A stretch of 64,000 nucleotides of DNA, taken from contig JAQMWT010000341.1 in the NCBI GenBank assembly GCA_029834535.1, positions 186,001-250,000 of the forward strand. Direction: 5' to 3'. The first letter of the stretch is position 1. Every line of letters begins with the position of its first letter. Positions 1-9,965 of this stretch are shown here, piece after piece. Under the pieces are notes generated by a model. That model was not told where the DNA came from. It worked only from the letters and a program-made list of their open reading frames with translations, and did no database searches. Origin of the DNA: Chrysophaeum taylorii (lineage: Eukaryota; Sar; Pelagophyceae; Pelagomonadales; Pelagomonadaceae). The position numbers and the translations under genes were made by a program.

Positions 1-1521
1 GGCGGCGTTGTTGTGCGCCATGGCACTGTCGGGGTACTCGTGCTTGGCGCGGTAAAAGAGGGCGCACCCGTCGTCCGTCTGGCCGAGGAGTACGAGGATT
101 TTGCCGCGAAAAACCAGCACTTTCGGATTGGGGGCGAGGTCCATGAGCTCGATGGTATGGAGCGCGCGTTTGAAAAAGTCGCGGGGGTCGATGATGCGTT
201 CGTCCAAAGGAGTTCCTCCTCCTTGTTGTTGTTGTTGTGGTTGACCCTCGCGGAGGAGGACCTCGGCGTAGGTGTCGAGGACGCGCCAGTCGTGGGGATC
301 GAGGGTCAGGGCGTGCGCGAGGAGGGAATGGTCGTTGCGCCACACGCGGACCTGGGCGGCCGTGAGTTGGGCCTCGGTCGCGAGCGCGACGAGTGCCGCC
401 CCCATCGCAGCGCGCCGCGCCCAGCGTCCCGTCGCCCACTTGGTCCACAAGACGGCGATCGCGGGCGCGAGGCCCAAAAACGGGAGATAGCAGTAGCGGT
501 CGCCCCCTTTCTGGATCATGCCGTGCTGCACAAAGCCGCACGAGGGGAGAAAGCTTGCCGCAACATGGAGCCACACCGCCAAGGCCGCCCCCCCGTCGCG
601 CGACCAAGCCGCGAGGGCCCCGAGCGCCGAGACGAGGGTCGCGGCGGCGCTGAGGAGCGTCTCTGTCGGGTCGAGCGGGAGGCGGAGCATGTAGTGCGGG
701 CTGAGTCGGGCGGGCCACGAGATCTTTCCGAGGCAGAACCACAAGCTCACCAAGCCCTTGACGACCCTCTGCGGCCCCACAAGCTGCACGACGTCGGCGT
801 GTGGATCGTGGCCGAGTGCGTTCGCGCGGAGCGTAACGGGGACGGCGATGGCGGCGACGCACGCGTACGGCGCGACGTGGCGAGAGGCAACGAGAGGTTT
901 TCTCACCCCCAGCACGATGTCCAACGCGGCAATTGATGCGACCGCCGGTATCGCGACTGCCTTGGTGCCGACGGCGAGCGCGTAGAGCACTGGCCCCGCG
1001 TACCGGGCTCGCGACGCTTCCCGGCCCGCGATTTCGGCCTCGACGAGCGCAAGATGCGTCCGCAACATGAGGACCACGAAGAGCGTCGCGAGCGTGTAGG
1101 GCTGAGCTGACATCCACCCGACGACCTCGGCGTGCGCCGGGTGCGCGGCCCACAAGCTCGCCGCCAAGAGGCCCGCCTCGGCGTCGCCAACGAGCGACGA
1201 CGCTCCCAGGAATACATGCAGACTGCAAACCCAATGCAGCCCGAGCGACGCAAGCCGGTGCGCGTGCGCCGCCACATAACCCCGTCCTCGCTGAACGGCC
1301 GCCTTGAGGAGCCACCCAAGCGGTTCGTAGACGTTGACGCGAGTTTCGCGGAACATCTGCGCCACCGACGCCCAGCTAAGCGTGCGGACGAGTTCGTTCT
1401 CCACGAAGTTCGCTCGGTCGTCCCACTCACCGCACACTTCGTTCCACTCACCGCTGAGCAGCAACGGCCAGTACGCCGCGCCGACCAGCACCGTCAGAAA
1501 CACAACGCCAAACACCTTCAT
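1..1521 (-). CDS. TMTC-like dolichol-P-mannose O-mannosyltransferase, 3' end beyond window
   Basis: One uninterrupted frame of 507 codons runs from ATG 1519-1521 off the left edge. The N-terminus is a signal anchor (MKVFGVVFLTVLVGAAYW) followed by the luminal WDDRANFVENELVR stretch, the acidic first-loop motif of GT-C enzymes of the TMTC / DUF1736 kind. Further on are several hydrophobic helices, the GGDRYCYLPFLGLAPA motif (the family's xDRYLYLPS loop), and after about residue 420 TPR-like helices (DFFKRALHTIELMDLAPNP, then LVFRGKILVLLGQ). TMTC proteins are ER membrane enzymes that transfer mannose from dolichol-P-mannose to Ser/Thr, with C-terminal TPRs in the lumen; the rest of the TPR array would lie left of this window. 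An AAACCCT box sits about 60 bases upstream. The family call rests on these motifs and on topology; another TPR-bearing GT-C branch is possible. Confidence 0.75.
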   Translation of the reverse strand, partial: MKVFGVVFLTVLVGAAYWPLLLSGEWNEVCGEWDDRANFVENELVRTLSWASVAQMFRETRVNVYEPLGWLLKAAVQRGRGYVAAHAHRLASLGLHWVCSLHVFLGASSLVGDAEAGLLAASLWAAHPAHAEVVGWMSAQPYTLATLFVVLMLRTHLALVEAEIAGREASRARYAGPVLYALAVGTKAVAIPAVASIAALDIVLGVRKPLVASRHVAPYACVAAIAVPVTLRANALGHDPHADVVQLVGPQRVVKGLVSLWFCLGKISWPARLSPHYMLRLPLDPTETLLSAAATLVSALGALAAWSRDGGAALAVWLHVAASFLPSCGFVQHGMIQKGGDRYCYLPFLGLAPAIAVLWTKWATGRWARRAAMGAALVALATEAQLTAAQVRVWRNDHSLLAHALTLDPHDWRVLDTYAEVLLREGQPQQQQQGGGTPLDERIIDPRDFFKRALHTIELMDLAPNPKVLVFRGKILVLLGQTDDGCALFYRAKHEYPDSAMAHNNAA

Positions 1522-2631
1522 CCGAACATCGGAAGAAAAAAGACTGGCAAGAGGGGGTGGGGGACGTGCAGGGGCTTAAGGGTTTTAGTGCGTCGAGTGG
1601 TGACGAAAGAAGCACGGCGGTTCTAGAGGTGGACTGTTAAGAGGGGGGGGGTGCGCGCTCTAGGTTTTTGACGAAATTTTTAAGGTCGAGTGCTCAGAGG
1701 CCTTCTCCGGATCTACCTGATTGCACATCTCATTTCTGCTACTTAATGGCTTGCTGTCACAGCCTGACACAGGCGCCCCGTGAATTTCAGGGTAACGCCG
1801 GCCGCCAGGGGCCACCCGTTTTTTAACGCGCGCTACAAGAGGCACGGGCGTTGAGGGGGCTTTGGGTTGGGCGGAGACGTGAGAGATGCCGTAAAGGCGA
1901 AGGTATCCCGCTCAGGGTTAGGGGTAAAGACGTGAGGTGTGCCTGAAAGGCGGGCCCTAGTAGGGGCTAAGCCATTGCGAAACTTGTGGCCTTTCTCTTT
2001 TGAAGTTGCCATTGATCTTCTTCTTCTCTCGAATGTAGTCATTCATCCGCCTTGGTGTAGCAATAAAGAATAATCTCGGCTGTCGTTTCAAACACTCGTC
2101 GAAGAGGAGTTTGCGGCTGCACTTGGGTTAATTAACTCCCTCGTTCGCTGGGGCACCGCCTTTTCTTTGATCGCTCGCAGCTCATCCAGCTGCTCGTCCT
2201 TCTTCACATGGTGCTGAAGAAAAGAAGGCGGTGCTGAAGAAGGCATTCTTCATTCCAGCTGCTCGCCCTTCTTCCGCACGCAGCTGCTAGTCCTTCTTCC
2301 AGTACTGGTCCTCCCAGCACAGGACTGGCCGACCGTCGCCATGACATGGCATTAATCCCCCCGGGCGTTCGTTCATTCATTCATTCATTCACGTTCCGGA
2401 CGTGTACGTGAACTGGTGCCAGAATAAACTTTATAATACATGACGGGCGGCGCGAAGAAGAAGCACAAGAGTCGCATCATCGTCGCCACTAATGGCCTTC
2501 TTTCTTTCTTTCTCTCTTTCTTTCTGTCTTTCTTTCCGTCGACGAACGAAGGAAGGTAAGACGGGTTGTTTCGAAGTCGTCATAATAAGTGGTGGACGCC
2601 CGACCAGTTAGGCTGCTTATTATATAGTTCT
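1522..2631. other. Intergenic stretch with repeat debris and microsatellites
   Basis: I see no convincing gene here. The stretch holds two copies of the GGTCGACTG-type element (1622-1651 and a degenerate 1676-1700) and a segment at 1876-1904 (GACGTGAGAGATGCCG...) that recurs at 20169-20196. Three loose copies of a CAGCTGCTCGTCCTTCTTC-like sequence lie at about 2185-2302, an (ATTC)n run at about 2370-2390, and a (CTTT)n tract at about 2495-2540. The short open frames are not conserved-looking and match no motif I know. Confidence 0.6.
1622..1651 (+). repeat. GGTCGACTG / poly-G element, copy 1
   Basis: Reads TCTAGAGGTGGACTGTTAAG followed by a run of G, then TGCGCG. It shares its core and its poly-G tail with copies at 20113, 22593, 23257, 23293 and 23366. 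It sits 100 bases upstream of the TMTC-like gene start. A weaker copy (TTTTTAAGGTCGAGTGCTCA) lies at 1676-1700. Confidence 0.55.
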
Positions 2632-3636
2632 TCACGAGGATGCAACCATCAAGTTTTCCGATGGCACCTCGTCAAAGGCGGGCAATATCGCGGCGTCCGG
2701 AAGTATGAGGGCCGCGAGGACGCAGACGTCGTCTTCCTTTCCGCCCGAGTGGTCGATGCCCTCAGCGCGCGCCGCCCGAGCGAAGGGCGTAAGCCGGGGG
2801 TCGGAGTCGTCGTAGACCTTGACGGCCTCGTCGGCCAAGGTGGCCGCGAGGGCCTCGAGACGGTCGCGCGTCGGGTCCGAGGCGGCGGGGGCGTCCGATA
2901 TGGTGGCGACGCCGTCGGGCAGGAGGCCGCTGCGTCCCGCCGACGCCCAGAGCGTCGGGACGTAGGTCGCGACGAGATTCTGGACAATAATCTCGTCGAC
3001 GTTGTCCCAGAGGCCGTCGGTCGCCGCGAGGACCAGGTCCCCCGGCCTGACTGTCGCCGAAATCACGTCGGGCTCGCACGAGCCGAGCATAGCCGGCGTC
3101 TGCGCGAGGTCGTCGGCGGCCGAGGCCTGGTAGGGCGCGTTGAAGAAGTAGACCTGGTCGTTCGATCGAAGCACGACGCGCGGAAAGAGGACCAGGCGCC
3201 GCTTGGGAGTCGCGTCCACGTCGACATCCTTGAACTGCCGGATCGCCGGCCGGAGCACCACGACTCCTGAATCGCCGTAATTGCACACCTCGAGCTGGTC
3301 GCCCGAGAGCTTCGCGAGCACGACCGTCGACGAGCCGCCCTTCCGCGCCACTTCGTCGGTCGCCGCGCTCTTGCGAGCGCGCGCCAGCACCTCCACCGCC
3401 CGCAGCGACCCGTCCTCGCGCGCGTGCTGCTGGCACAAAGCGAGGAGCCGTCTCGAGAAGTCGCCGGGGTCGACGGTCTCGCTTTTTGATCCCCCAACCC
3501 CATCGGCAACGCCGAGCAACCCAATTGTCGAGTCGCCCACGTACGCGTCCTCTCCGCGCCCCTTGTCGCGCTGAGGCCGCGATGCGGCGCCGACCACCAT
3601 TTTCAGGCCCCGGCGAGAGATCTTCCGAATCATCAT
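2632..3636 (-). CDS. PP2C-family protein phosphatase, PTC7-like
   Basis: Metal-dependent Ser/Thr phosphatase of 334 residues. From the chosen start the PP2C motifs appear in order: GEDAYVGD (metal-binding Glu/Asp, about 28-35), GVADGVGG (the Asp-Gly motif), LAATDGLWDNVDE, and the late KEDDVCVLAAL with its metal-binding Asp. The compact layout with VADGVGG is that of the PTC7/SpoIIE-like branch, whose known members work in mitochondria or plastids. The ATG at 3634-3636 is chosen because the frame's first ATG (3687) would overlap the divergent gene starting at 3672; Met at 3600 is an alternative. The short basic N-terminus (MMIRKISRRGLK) could be an organelle-targeting peptide, but this is uncertain. 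AAACCCTAG lies about 15-20 bases upstream of the ATG. The function class is secure; the substrate is unknown. Confidence 0.88.
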   Translation of the reverse strand: MMIRKISRRGLKMVVGAASRPQRDKGRGEDAYVGDSTIGLLGVADGVGGSKSETVDPGDFSRRLLALCQQHAREDGSLRAVEVLARARKSAATDEVARKGGSSTVVLAKLSGDQLEVCNYGDSGVVVLRPAIRQFKDVDVDATPKRRLVLFPRVVLRSNDQVYFFNAPYQASAADDLAQTPAMLGSCEPDVISATVRPGDLVLAATDGLWDNVDEIIVQNLVATYVPTLWASAGRSGLLPDGVATISDAPAASDPTRDRLEALAATLADEAVKVYDDSDPRLTPFARAARAEGIDHSGGKEDDVCVLAALILPDAAILPAFDEVPSENLMVASS

Positions 3637-3671
3637 TGTTTCTGCACGCTCTAGGGTTTTAGGGTCCGAGG
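3637..3671. promoter_or_regulatory. 35-bp divergent promoter with telo-box
   Basis: This is the whole gap between the start codons of the PP2C gene (-) and the small coiled-coil gene (+). It contains CTAGGGTTTTAGGG (3651-3664), which on the minus strand reads CCCTAAAACCCTAG, a double telo-box (AAACCCTA). Unless transcripts overlap, both genes must initiate within or beside this segment. Confidence 0.45.
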
Positions 3672-4064
3672 ATGGCCAACGCCGCATGGCAGAGCCCCGG
3701 GTTCGGACACATCGACCCCTCGACCGAGCGCCAGGAACTCCGCGTCGAGATCGACCGCCTTATGAAGAGCGTCGAGAAACTCGTCGCCGACAAGGACCTG
3801 GCGCCGGAGGACCGGATTAGCCGGGTGGAGGCGTTGAAGGAGAAGATATGGACGAAAAAAACACGCATCGCAGCGATCAAAGCGGCGAGACGAGATACTC
3901 GGCAGGACCCGCCGCTCCCAAAGCTCGAGGAATCGGAGGTCAAGCCCAAGCAACCCAACAAGCCTCTTCCGAAGCAGGAGTGGAAGAACCCGACGAAAAA
4001 TGTCGGCCAACGTTCGTCGGACCGCTTGCCGTCGCGACCGGCGATGCCTAGTCGGAATATATGA
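3672..4064 (+). CDS. Small charged coiled-coil protein, unknown function
   Basis: 130 residues, not recognised. Residues about 15-75 (STERQELRVEIDRLMKSVEK and the following EDRISRVEALKEKIWTKKTR) form a strongly amphipathic, charged helix with heptad spacing, so a coiled coil is likely. The C-terminal half is Pro/Lys-rich and probably disordered (PKLEESEVKPKQPNKPLPKQ). There is no signal peptide or membrane segment. It is transcribed divergently from the PP2C gene across 35 bp and ends 27 bp from the convergent membrane-protein gene. I accept it as a gene because codon use and the coiled coil look real and the opposite strand offers nothing better. Confidence 0.55.
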   Translation: MANAAWQSPGFGHIDPSTERQELRVEIDRLMKSVEKLVADKDLAPEDRISRVEALKEKIWTKKTRIAAIKAARRDTRQDPPLPKLEESEVKPKQPNKPLPKQEWKNPTKNVGQRSSDRLPSRPAMPSRNI

Positions 4065-4090
4065 TAATAATAATTACTCCTCGCTTAGTA

Positions 4091-5689
4091 TTAATCCGCG
4101 CCTCGGAAGATTCGGATGTACGTGTGGAGCTTGCAGACGGGCATCTTACGATCCCCAATCCGGTAGCTGCAGATGATGTTGCCGATGACCTGCATGGCGA
4201 TGAGGACCGTGGCCCAGCCGTAAATAAACCTCGAGATGAGGCGGCGGGCGAGCTCGGATCGGCAGCACCGGCGGAGCTGGGCTTGGTAGTTGAAGCAGTC
4301 TCCTCGCTGCTGCTGCTGCTGCTGGTGCTGCTGCTGGTTGGAGGACGACGACGATGCTGCGAGCTCGAGGTCGACCGTGAGGGCGTGTTTGAGGAGCGAT
4401 CTGAAGCCCAGTTTTTTGGGTTCGACGATGGAGCGAACCAAGCCGGGGGTCGAGACGGCGATCTCCGCCTCGTCCCGGAGCTCGTGTACCGCGCGGGCGT
4501 AGAACCGCCGGAGCGACACCGTATTGCGGAGCGCGTTGACAAGATTGCGGTCGACGTCGAGGAGAAAAGTCAGAGCGACGCCCTCGAGGACCATGTTCAT
4601 CGGCTGGAAGCCGGTGCGGAAGACGAGGTAGGTGAGCTGGTAGATAGCCACCAACGAAAGACTCTTCGAGACCACTCCCAAATACAAAATCGGGACGGAG
4701 AGGCGCGAAGGGGCAAGCAAGTCCCCCGCAAATTCCATGACGTTCCTCGCCGACGGAATCCGGAGCAAGGACGGTCGCTTCTGGAGGCCGGGGGGGCCCG
4801 ACGACGCGCCGATATCGCCCGTCGACGACGACGACGCCGACAACGTCGTTAGTTCCAAATCTTCGACCGGCGGCGGCGGCGGCGGCGGCGCCTCCTCGTC
4901 ATGGTGTCTTCGCGGCCGCATCGCGAGCAGGAAAAATCGAAAGACGTTGAGCTCGTCGAGCACAGAGAGCGAGGTGTAGATCAAGTACATAAGCAAGGCG
5001 GCCGACGTGACGCGGAGGTACAACTTGTGTCGCGCGCGCGTCCTCCGGTTGCCGACGTCGACGTCGACGTCGAAGTTCGCCCATTCGAGCCTCTGGTAAA
5101 AATTCGCCAGCATGCACAACGGGACCACGGTGGTCAACATCGTCAACAGGGCGAAGAGTACGCTTACGGTGATCGCCGTGACGTTGTAGCGCCCGAGGCG
5201 TTTGGTGACCGCCGACACCGAATCGCGCCTCGGGCTCAGTTCGGGAGCCCCAAAAGTCCCCCTCGTCGCGGCGAGCAGGTACAGAGACGGCTCGTCGACG
5301 CCATCGACGACTCGTCCGATCATTTCTCTTTCGAGATACTCGACAGTCGCGTCGTCCTCGACCATCCACTCCCGGTAGTCCCCCCGAAAAGGCAGGCGCT
5401 CCCCAAGTTCCGGGAGCGACGTCACGGCGGAGCAATAAGGACCGCGCCGATAAGTGCTCCGTGACGAGGAGCCCCCCACTACGCCGGCCATCGTCACGCT
5501 CTCCCCGATACAACGATCCTCCTCCTCCTCCTCGCCTTGTGCTTTCCCATACTTCTCGGCGCTGCTCTTCGTATCGCCGGAGTCTGGGATTATCGACGAC
5601 GTCATGATTGTTCCCTGCGCGGAAGAAGGACCCACCGATCGCCGCGAGGCTGGGAACGAATCCAAGGCCCGCGACGACGACGCCGGCAT
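4091..5689 (-). CDS. Polytopic membrane protein with cytosolic low-complexity inserts
   Basis: 532 residues; I do not recognise the family. Hydrophobic helices lie at about 171-196 (ITVSVLFALLTMLTTVVPLC), 226-256, 331-357 (VPILYLGVVSKSLSLVAIYQ) and 488-510 (YGWATVLIAMQVIGNIICSY), so roughly four membrane passes. Between passes are a poly-Pro stretch (about 267-274), a Ser-rich loop and a poly-Gln run (about 451-461) encoded by a CTG/CAG repeat at 4303-4340. The N-terminus is acidic (EEEEED) and lacks a signal peptide. The true start may be Met29 (MTSSIIPDSGD). The gene is convergent with the small coiled-coil gene. Its four-helix plan with large cytosolic loops recalls channel-like proteins, but no motif supports a specific function. 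Confidence 0.72.
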   Translation of the reverse strand: MPASSSRALDSFPASRRSVGPSSAQGTIMTSSIIPDSGDTKSSAEKYGKAQGEEEEEDRCIGESVTMAGVVGGSSSRSTYRRGPYCSAVTSLPELGERLPFRGDYREWMVEDDATVEYLEREMIGRVVDGVDEPSLYLLAATRGTFGAPELSPRRDSVSAVTKRLGRYNVTAITVSVLFALLTMLTTVVPLCMLANFYQRLEWANFDVDVDVGNRRTRARHKLYLRVTSAALLMYLIYTSLSVLDELNVFRFFLLAMRPRRHHDEEAPPPPPPPVEDLELTTLSASSSSTGDIGASSGPPGLQKRPSLLRIPSARNVMEFAGDLLAPSRLSVPILYLGVVSKSLSLVAIYQLTYLVFRTGFQPMNMVLEGVALTFLLDVDRNLVNALRNTVSLRRFYARAVHELRDEAEIAVSTPGLVRSIVEPKKLGFRSLLKHALTVDLELAASSSSSNQQQHQQQQQQRGDCFNYQAQLRRCCRSELARRLISRFIYGWATVLIAMQVIGNIICSYRIGDRKMPVCKLHTYIRIFRGAD

Positions 5690-5785
5690 ACAGGAATTTT
5701 GCCTCTGTCGTCGAGTAGTTCGTTCGTTCGTTGGATTTCTCTCAAAAACTTTTTCCCTACTACAAGAAGAAGATCCGTTAATAAT

Positions 5786-6422
5786 TTATGGATATTTGGC
5801 GAGCTCGTCCAAGGCGACCGCCTCGCCCGTGGCCAAGGATGACGCGAGAGACAAGTTGGTCGTGGCGCGCGCGACACCCCGGTACAAGACGACGAGGAAC
5901 CGCAGGAGGCGACCGGCGAGCTCGGTGCCCGTCGTACACGCCTCGATCGGGGAGTTCGGGGGCGGAGTTGGGACGTCGATGTACCCGGAGAACCCCGGCT
6001 GCGACAGCACGGCGGGCTCGTCGACAATGTCGAAAAAGTGCAGCAACGCAGCGCGGCTCCACGATGCTCCTTTGATCGCCGCAAGCGAGGGTAGCGGCCT
6101 CGACAGCGAGAGCCAGCATATCGCGTCCAGAAAATCAAGCCAAGTCAGACTCTCGATCAGCTCGAGCCGATCCTTTTTCTTCTTCTTCTTCTTCTTCTTT
6201 AGGAGCTGGCCCCATATGAAGCAACACCGCGCGTCGGCAATCGTCAGATCTCCCTCGAAAACGCGCTTTGGCAGCGACGGGAGCTCTTCCTCCGCTGCTG
6301 CCGACGCGGCACTTTGGACGGTTGGGGATCGTTCGAGGCGTTGCGCCTTGCGCTCGTCGCCCTGGAGCATCGCTGCGTCGTGGAGCATACGAAGCCAGTC
6401 GCCGACGGACATCATCGAAACT

Positions 6423-6456
<34 letters not shown>

Positions 6457-9190
6457 CATGAGCATAGTGCGAATACAGATCGCCGAGGGGCTGCGAGTGC
6501 GACCGCAGCGCGTCGTCGACCTCCGGCGTGTAGAGCGCGCGTCGACGGAAGACGTCGGGGTCGAGGAGCGAGCGCCGATGGTGCTCCTTGAGGCGCACCA
6601 TGCCATTTTCGACGAGCTTGTCTATAGATTCGACGAGGACCAAGGCGCCACCGCCTCCTTGGAGCAGGTTCGATACGTACAAAACCAACGTCGCGACGAC
6701 GTCCGCTCGCGAAAGGCTCGGTTCGTCTTCGCGCGACTTGGGTCTTGTCGTAGTGTCGCTTTTCAAGGCGCGGAGCTGCCGTTCCATCGCGTCGACGTTG
6801 GCGCACAGCCGCCGACGGTCGACGAGCCCGAGGGCGTCGAAAAGGGCTTGGAACGCGCCCCGACTGAGCTCGGTCGGCGACAGCGTCGGCGACGAGAACA
6901 CTGCGGCAAAGTGTCGCACAACTCGGAGCAAAACTGCGTAGTGTCTACGAAGTGACTCGTCAAGGTTTGCCAAGTGCTCTGGCAATAGGCCCCCGCTCGA
7001 CGACGTTCTCGCGTCCTGTCTGCACTTGCTCGTTTGCCGAGACGACGACGGCGGCGTGGATATCGCGGCGTCGACGAGGTCGCCCGCACTGGGGACGACG
7101 CTCCTTGCAACCAGCTCATTTTTGACTGCATCCCGAGATACCACGCTCGACCAATCGTTCGCGTAGCACCCATCGATCGCGTCCGAGTTGTAGTAGTACC
7201 CTGCGTCGTCTCGGCGCGGCCTCCACGTCGCAAGCATTGCCATGTTATTCTCGCCACGAGACCGCTGACGATCATGCTTCGGAGGTGATCCATCGGGGAG
7301 GTTGGTGGTTTCGGGACGCGCGGACAACGCAGCGTCGCGGATCTTTCTTGGTTCGACGATGATCTCGCGCGCAGAAATCTCCGTCTTGCGGCAGAATCGA
7401 CGGGGACTTCCTTGCGATCTGAAGGTTCGCGTATTCTGCGGCGTCTTAGGACTTATTCTTGGAATTTGCACTCTTGGCTTCTCTTTGGTATTTTCGGCGT
7501 CCTTTCGCTCTTCGTCATCAGGATTGAAACGTCTTCTTCTTCGAGTCGGAAACTCGATTTCAAGTCGCACCTTTCGCATCTGCAGGCGCGTCGCGTGCGC
7601 GGCCATCGCGCGCACGGCTTCTATCAGTTTATACTCGTCTCCAGGATCGGCGGTGTTTTCGAGGTGCACGCGTTCGAGAGCGCTCGGCACCTGGTACCGG
7701 CCCCGAATCGGGCCGCGCGAGACAGCCCGAACGATGGCGACGGTGCCGTCCGTCCCGAGAGGATTCCATCCGAGCTTTAACACCTCGAGGGTCTTCGTCT
7801 CAGCGAGGGCCTTCGCAATCTCTTTCGCCGAGTCGCGTCCGAGGTGATTCCGCGAAACGTCCAACGCGCGAAGTGTTTGCGAGGCGCCAAGACCTTTGGC
7901 GATTGCCACACCGGCCCGGTCTTTCATGGAGTTGGAGGACAAATCGAGGCGCACCAGCGTCGCCGTTGGGAGCTCGACGCCAGCCAACGCGCACGCACTG
8001 GCACCCACGTCGTCGATGAGGTTCCAACCCATGTTTAACGACAGCAGACCGCCGTCGAGCTTGCCTCGCCCCAGCAGTCCCTTTGAACCCGCACCGTTGA
8101 TCAGCGGCACGAGCGCTTGCGCTCCGGTCGACCTGATGCGGTTCCCACTAAGATCAAGATGTTGCAAGTTGACGTGGTCGCGAAAACACGATCCCGTCGT
8201 CGAGGCGGCCCCATCGCTCGCGTTGCAATGCGCGAACGACAGGCGCTGGATGAGTGAGCTGCAAGCGGCAAGAGCGCGTGCGAGGTCCGATATCGCCTTG
8301 TCCCCGATGCTGCTGTTGAGGCTCAGATCGACTTCCGTCAACGAGGTCTTCTTTCTCAATCCAGCAACAAGTGCACCAACGCCGCTCGCAGTCAGTCCGT
8401 TGCTTGAGAACTTGAGCGACGCCAATTTCGCGTGCGACGAGAGGGCGGCTGCGATTGGTACCATATCGCTATCAGCGAGCTGAACGTGGCGTAGATCCAT
8501 GCTGTTGCCGCTGAGCGATTCTAATACGCGCGAGGATGCGACAAGTTTTACACTGCTATCCTCGCACGCCCTGCGGTACACGTCGCTCGCCTCTGAGCGA
8601 AGCACTAGAGCATCGATATCTGAGTCCGCATCCGAGAAGCCGTCTTCTGTGCCTTCGTTGCTCGCGCCTTCGTTGCCCGCGGTGGTGACTCCGGGATTGG
8701 TGGTGGGAATGGCATCTCCATTACCAGGACGCGACGACTTGTTGTCGCTGTCTTCGTGGCAAGCATTGCATTTCGCGCTTCGACGGCTCGTGTATGCCGT
8801 GTCAAATCCTCTTACGTGCAAGAGTTTCTTGATGGATCCTCGCAGCGATACCGTTGTTTTCGACGCATTTTCCATGCCCTCTACTTCCGCCGTCTCCTCT
8901 TTATTCGCGGTCGCAACCTCTCGCTTCGTGTTTTTCTCTGCTTCTTTGTTTTCGCGGTGGGTTGACGCGTCCAGGGCCATCCACATTAGGTCGTTCATGT
9001 CGTCCAAGGTACTGGTTGCGGTCCTGCCGCCAGTCGTAAGAAAGGTGCGTGCACCACTCCCAGGAGCACCACTCGCAGGAGCCGCTGCACTCGCAGGAGG
9101 TCCACTTGATGATCCCTTTTGGGCCGTCTTAGCGCTGCTCGTTCCACGTCGACTCCCATGTTTCTTCGGGGCCATTGCGCTTGACGTCAC
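5786..9190 (-). CDS. Large leucine-rich-repeat (RNI type) protein with an uncharacterised C-terminal domain
   Basis: One frame of 1134 residues. Residues about 1-200 are disordered and Ser/Ala/Glu-rich. About 230-530 is a run of 28-residue ribonuclease-inhibitor type LRRs (LRHVQLADSDM, LASLKFSSNGLTASGVGALV, LTEVDLSLNSSIGDKAISDL, LVRLDLSSNSMKDRAGVAIA, LRALDVSRNHLGRDSAKEIA). After a basic linker, about 720-1134 holds a second helical region (HYAVLLRVVRHFAAVF, then FQALFDALGLVDRRRLC) that I cannot name. It is interrupted by poly-Asp (GTC repeat, 6421-6456) and poly-Lys (CTT repeat, 6175-6202) runs. RNI-type LRRs are protein-binding surfaces. The protein shows no signal peptide or NACHT domain. 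Part of the linker could be an unspliced intron, since the frame is open by composition in places. Confidence 0.7.
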
Positions 9191-9965
9191 GGCAGTTACC
9201 TAGGTACCTTCGCCAAAATATACTTACACTATAGCAAATGTAGCAAATGTGAACCACCTTGGACAGGGCCGACGCGGCAGGCCTTTGGTTTGGTTGACGA
9301 AAAGTAACAGCGTTCGAGAGTCAGAACTATATAACGCAGCGCGTTCGAGTCAGAAGCGCTTCGAGATCAAGGTTCGCCGCCGCGGGCGATGGCGACGCCT
9401 TCGGCGTGGCGGGGCGCAAGCGGGACGGCGAGGCGCGGGTTCGGGTCGGCGATGGGCGGCGAGTGGTCTCGCGCCTCGGTGACCGCCGGACGGTTTGTCT
9501 CGTCATCCCGAGCCGCGTGGCGGTCCGCCGTCGCTCGCCACGAAGGCGCGAGCCACGACGCGGTTTATCGCGAGAAAAATCGGAAGACGTCCGGAGGGAG
9601 CATTCTTGCGTCCTATAGGTAATTTCTCTTTTCTAGCAAGCAAGAAAATACGGAAGAACAGACAGGGACAGACAGACTTTCAGTTTTTGCGCAAAAAAAA
9701 AAAAAAATCGTTCCGACCCAAACCCGCGTGTCGCCCGGCCACACCCGCCGAAACGTCCCCTTGCGCAGTCCGTGAAGGTAAAAGTGGTCTCGGGCGAGAC
9801 CCGGCAGAGCGACGCGAGCCCTCTTTTAGTCCAGTGAGGCTCAATTCTGTCTTCGGTCGCCCGCACGGATAAACTGGCCCGAGACCCCCGGATTTCGACG
9901 CGGACTCGGCTCTGAAATGTGCGGGGTACCCTCTCGGACCTATCGCGACACTGTCCAGCGGTCTA
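9191..9965. other. Intergenic region holding an unclassified dispersed repeat
   Basis: No gene is supported here. About 9325-9660 is a copy of a repeat found inverted at 23569-24050. The remainder is a poly-A tract (about 9694-9708) and GC-rich sequence whose open frames look like chance. Confidence 0.55.
9325..9660 (+). repeat. Unclassified dispersed repeat, copy A
   Basis: The block CGGTTTGTCTCGTCATCCCG...GGTTTATCGCGAGAAAAA is nearly identical to the reverse complement of 23640-23745. Similarity extends on one side to GGTAATTTCT..TTTTCTAGCAA and GCGGAAGAAC-like sequence, and on the other to AAGCGCTTCGAG(A/G)TCAAGGTTCG. This copy is about 145 bases shorter than copy B, through loss in the middle. 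I see no clear terminal repeats, target duplication or recognised protein, so the class is open. Confidence 0.65.

Noticed and set aside
13-936. Plus-strand open frame of 307 codons at the left edge
   Set aside because: It is antisense to the TMTC-like reading, which has membrane helices and family motifs. The plus frame is a GC-driven shadow with Arg/Glu-rich content and no domain.
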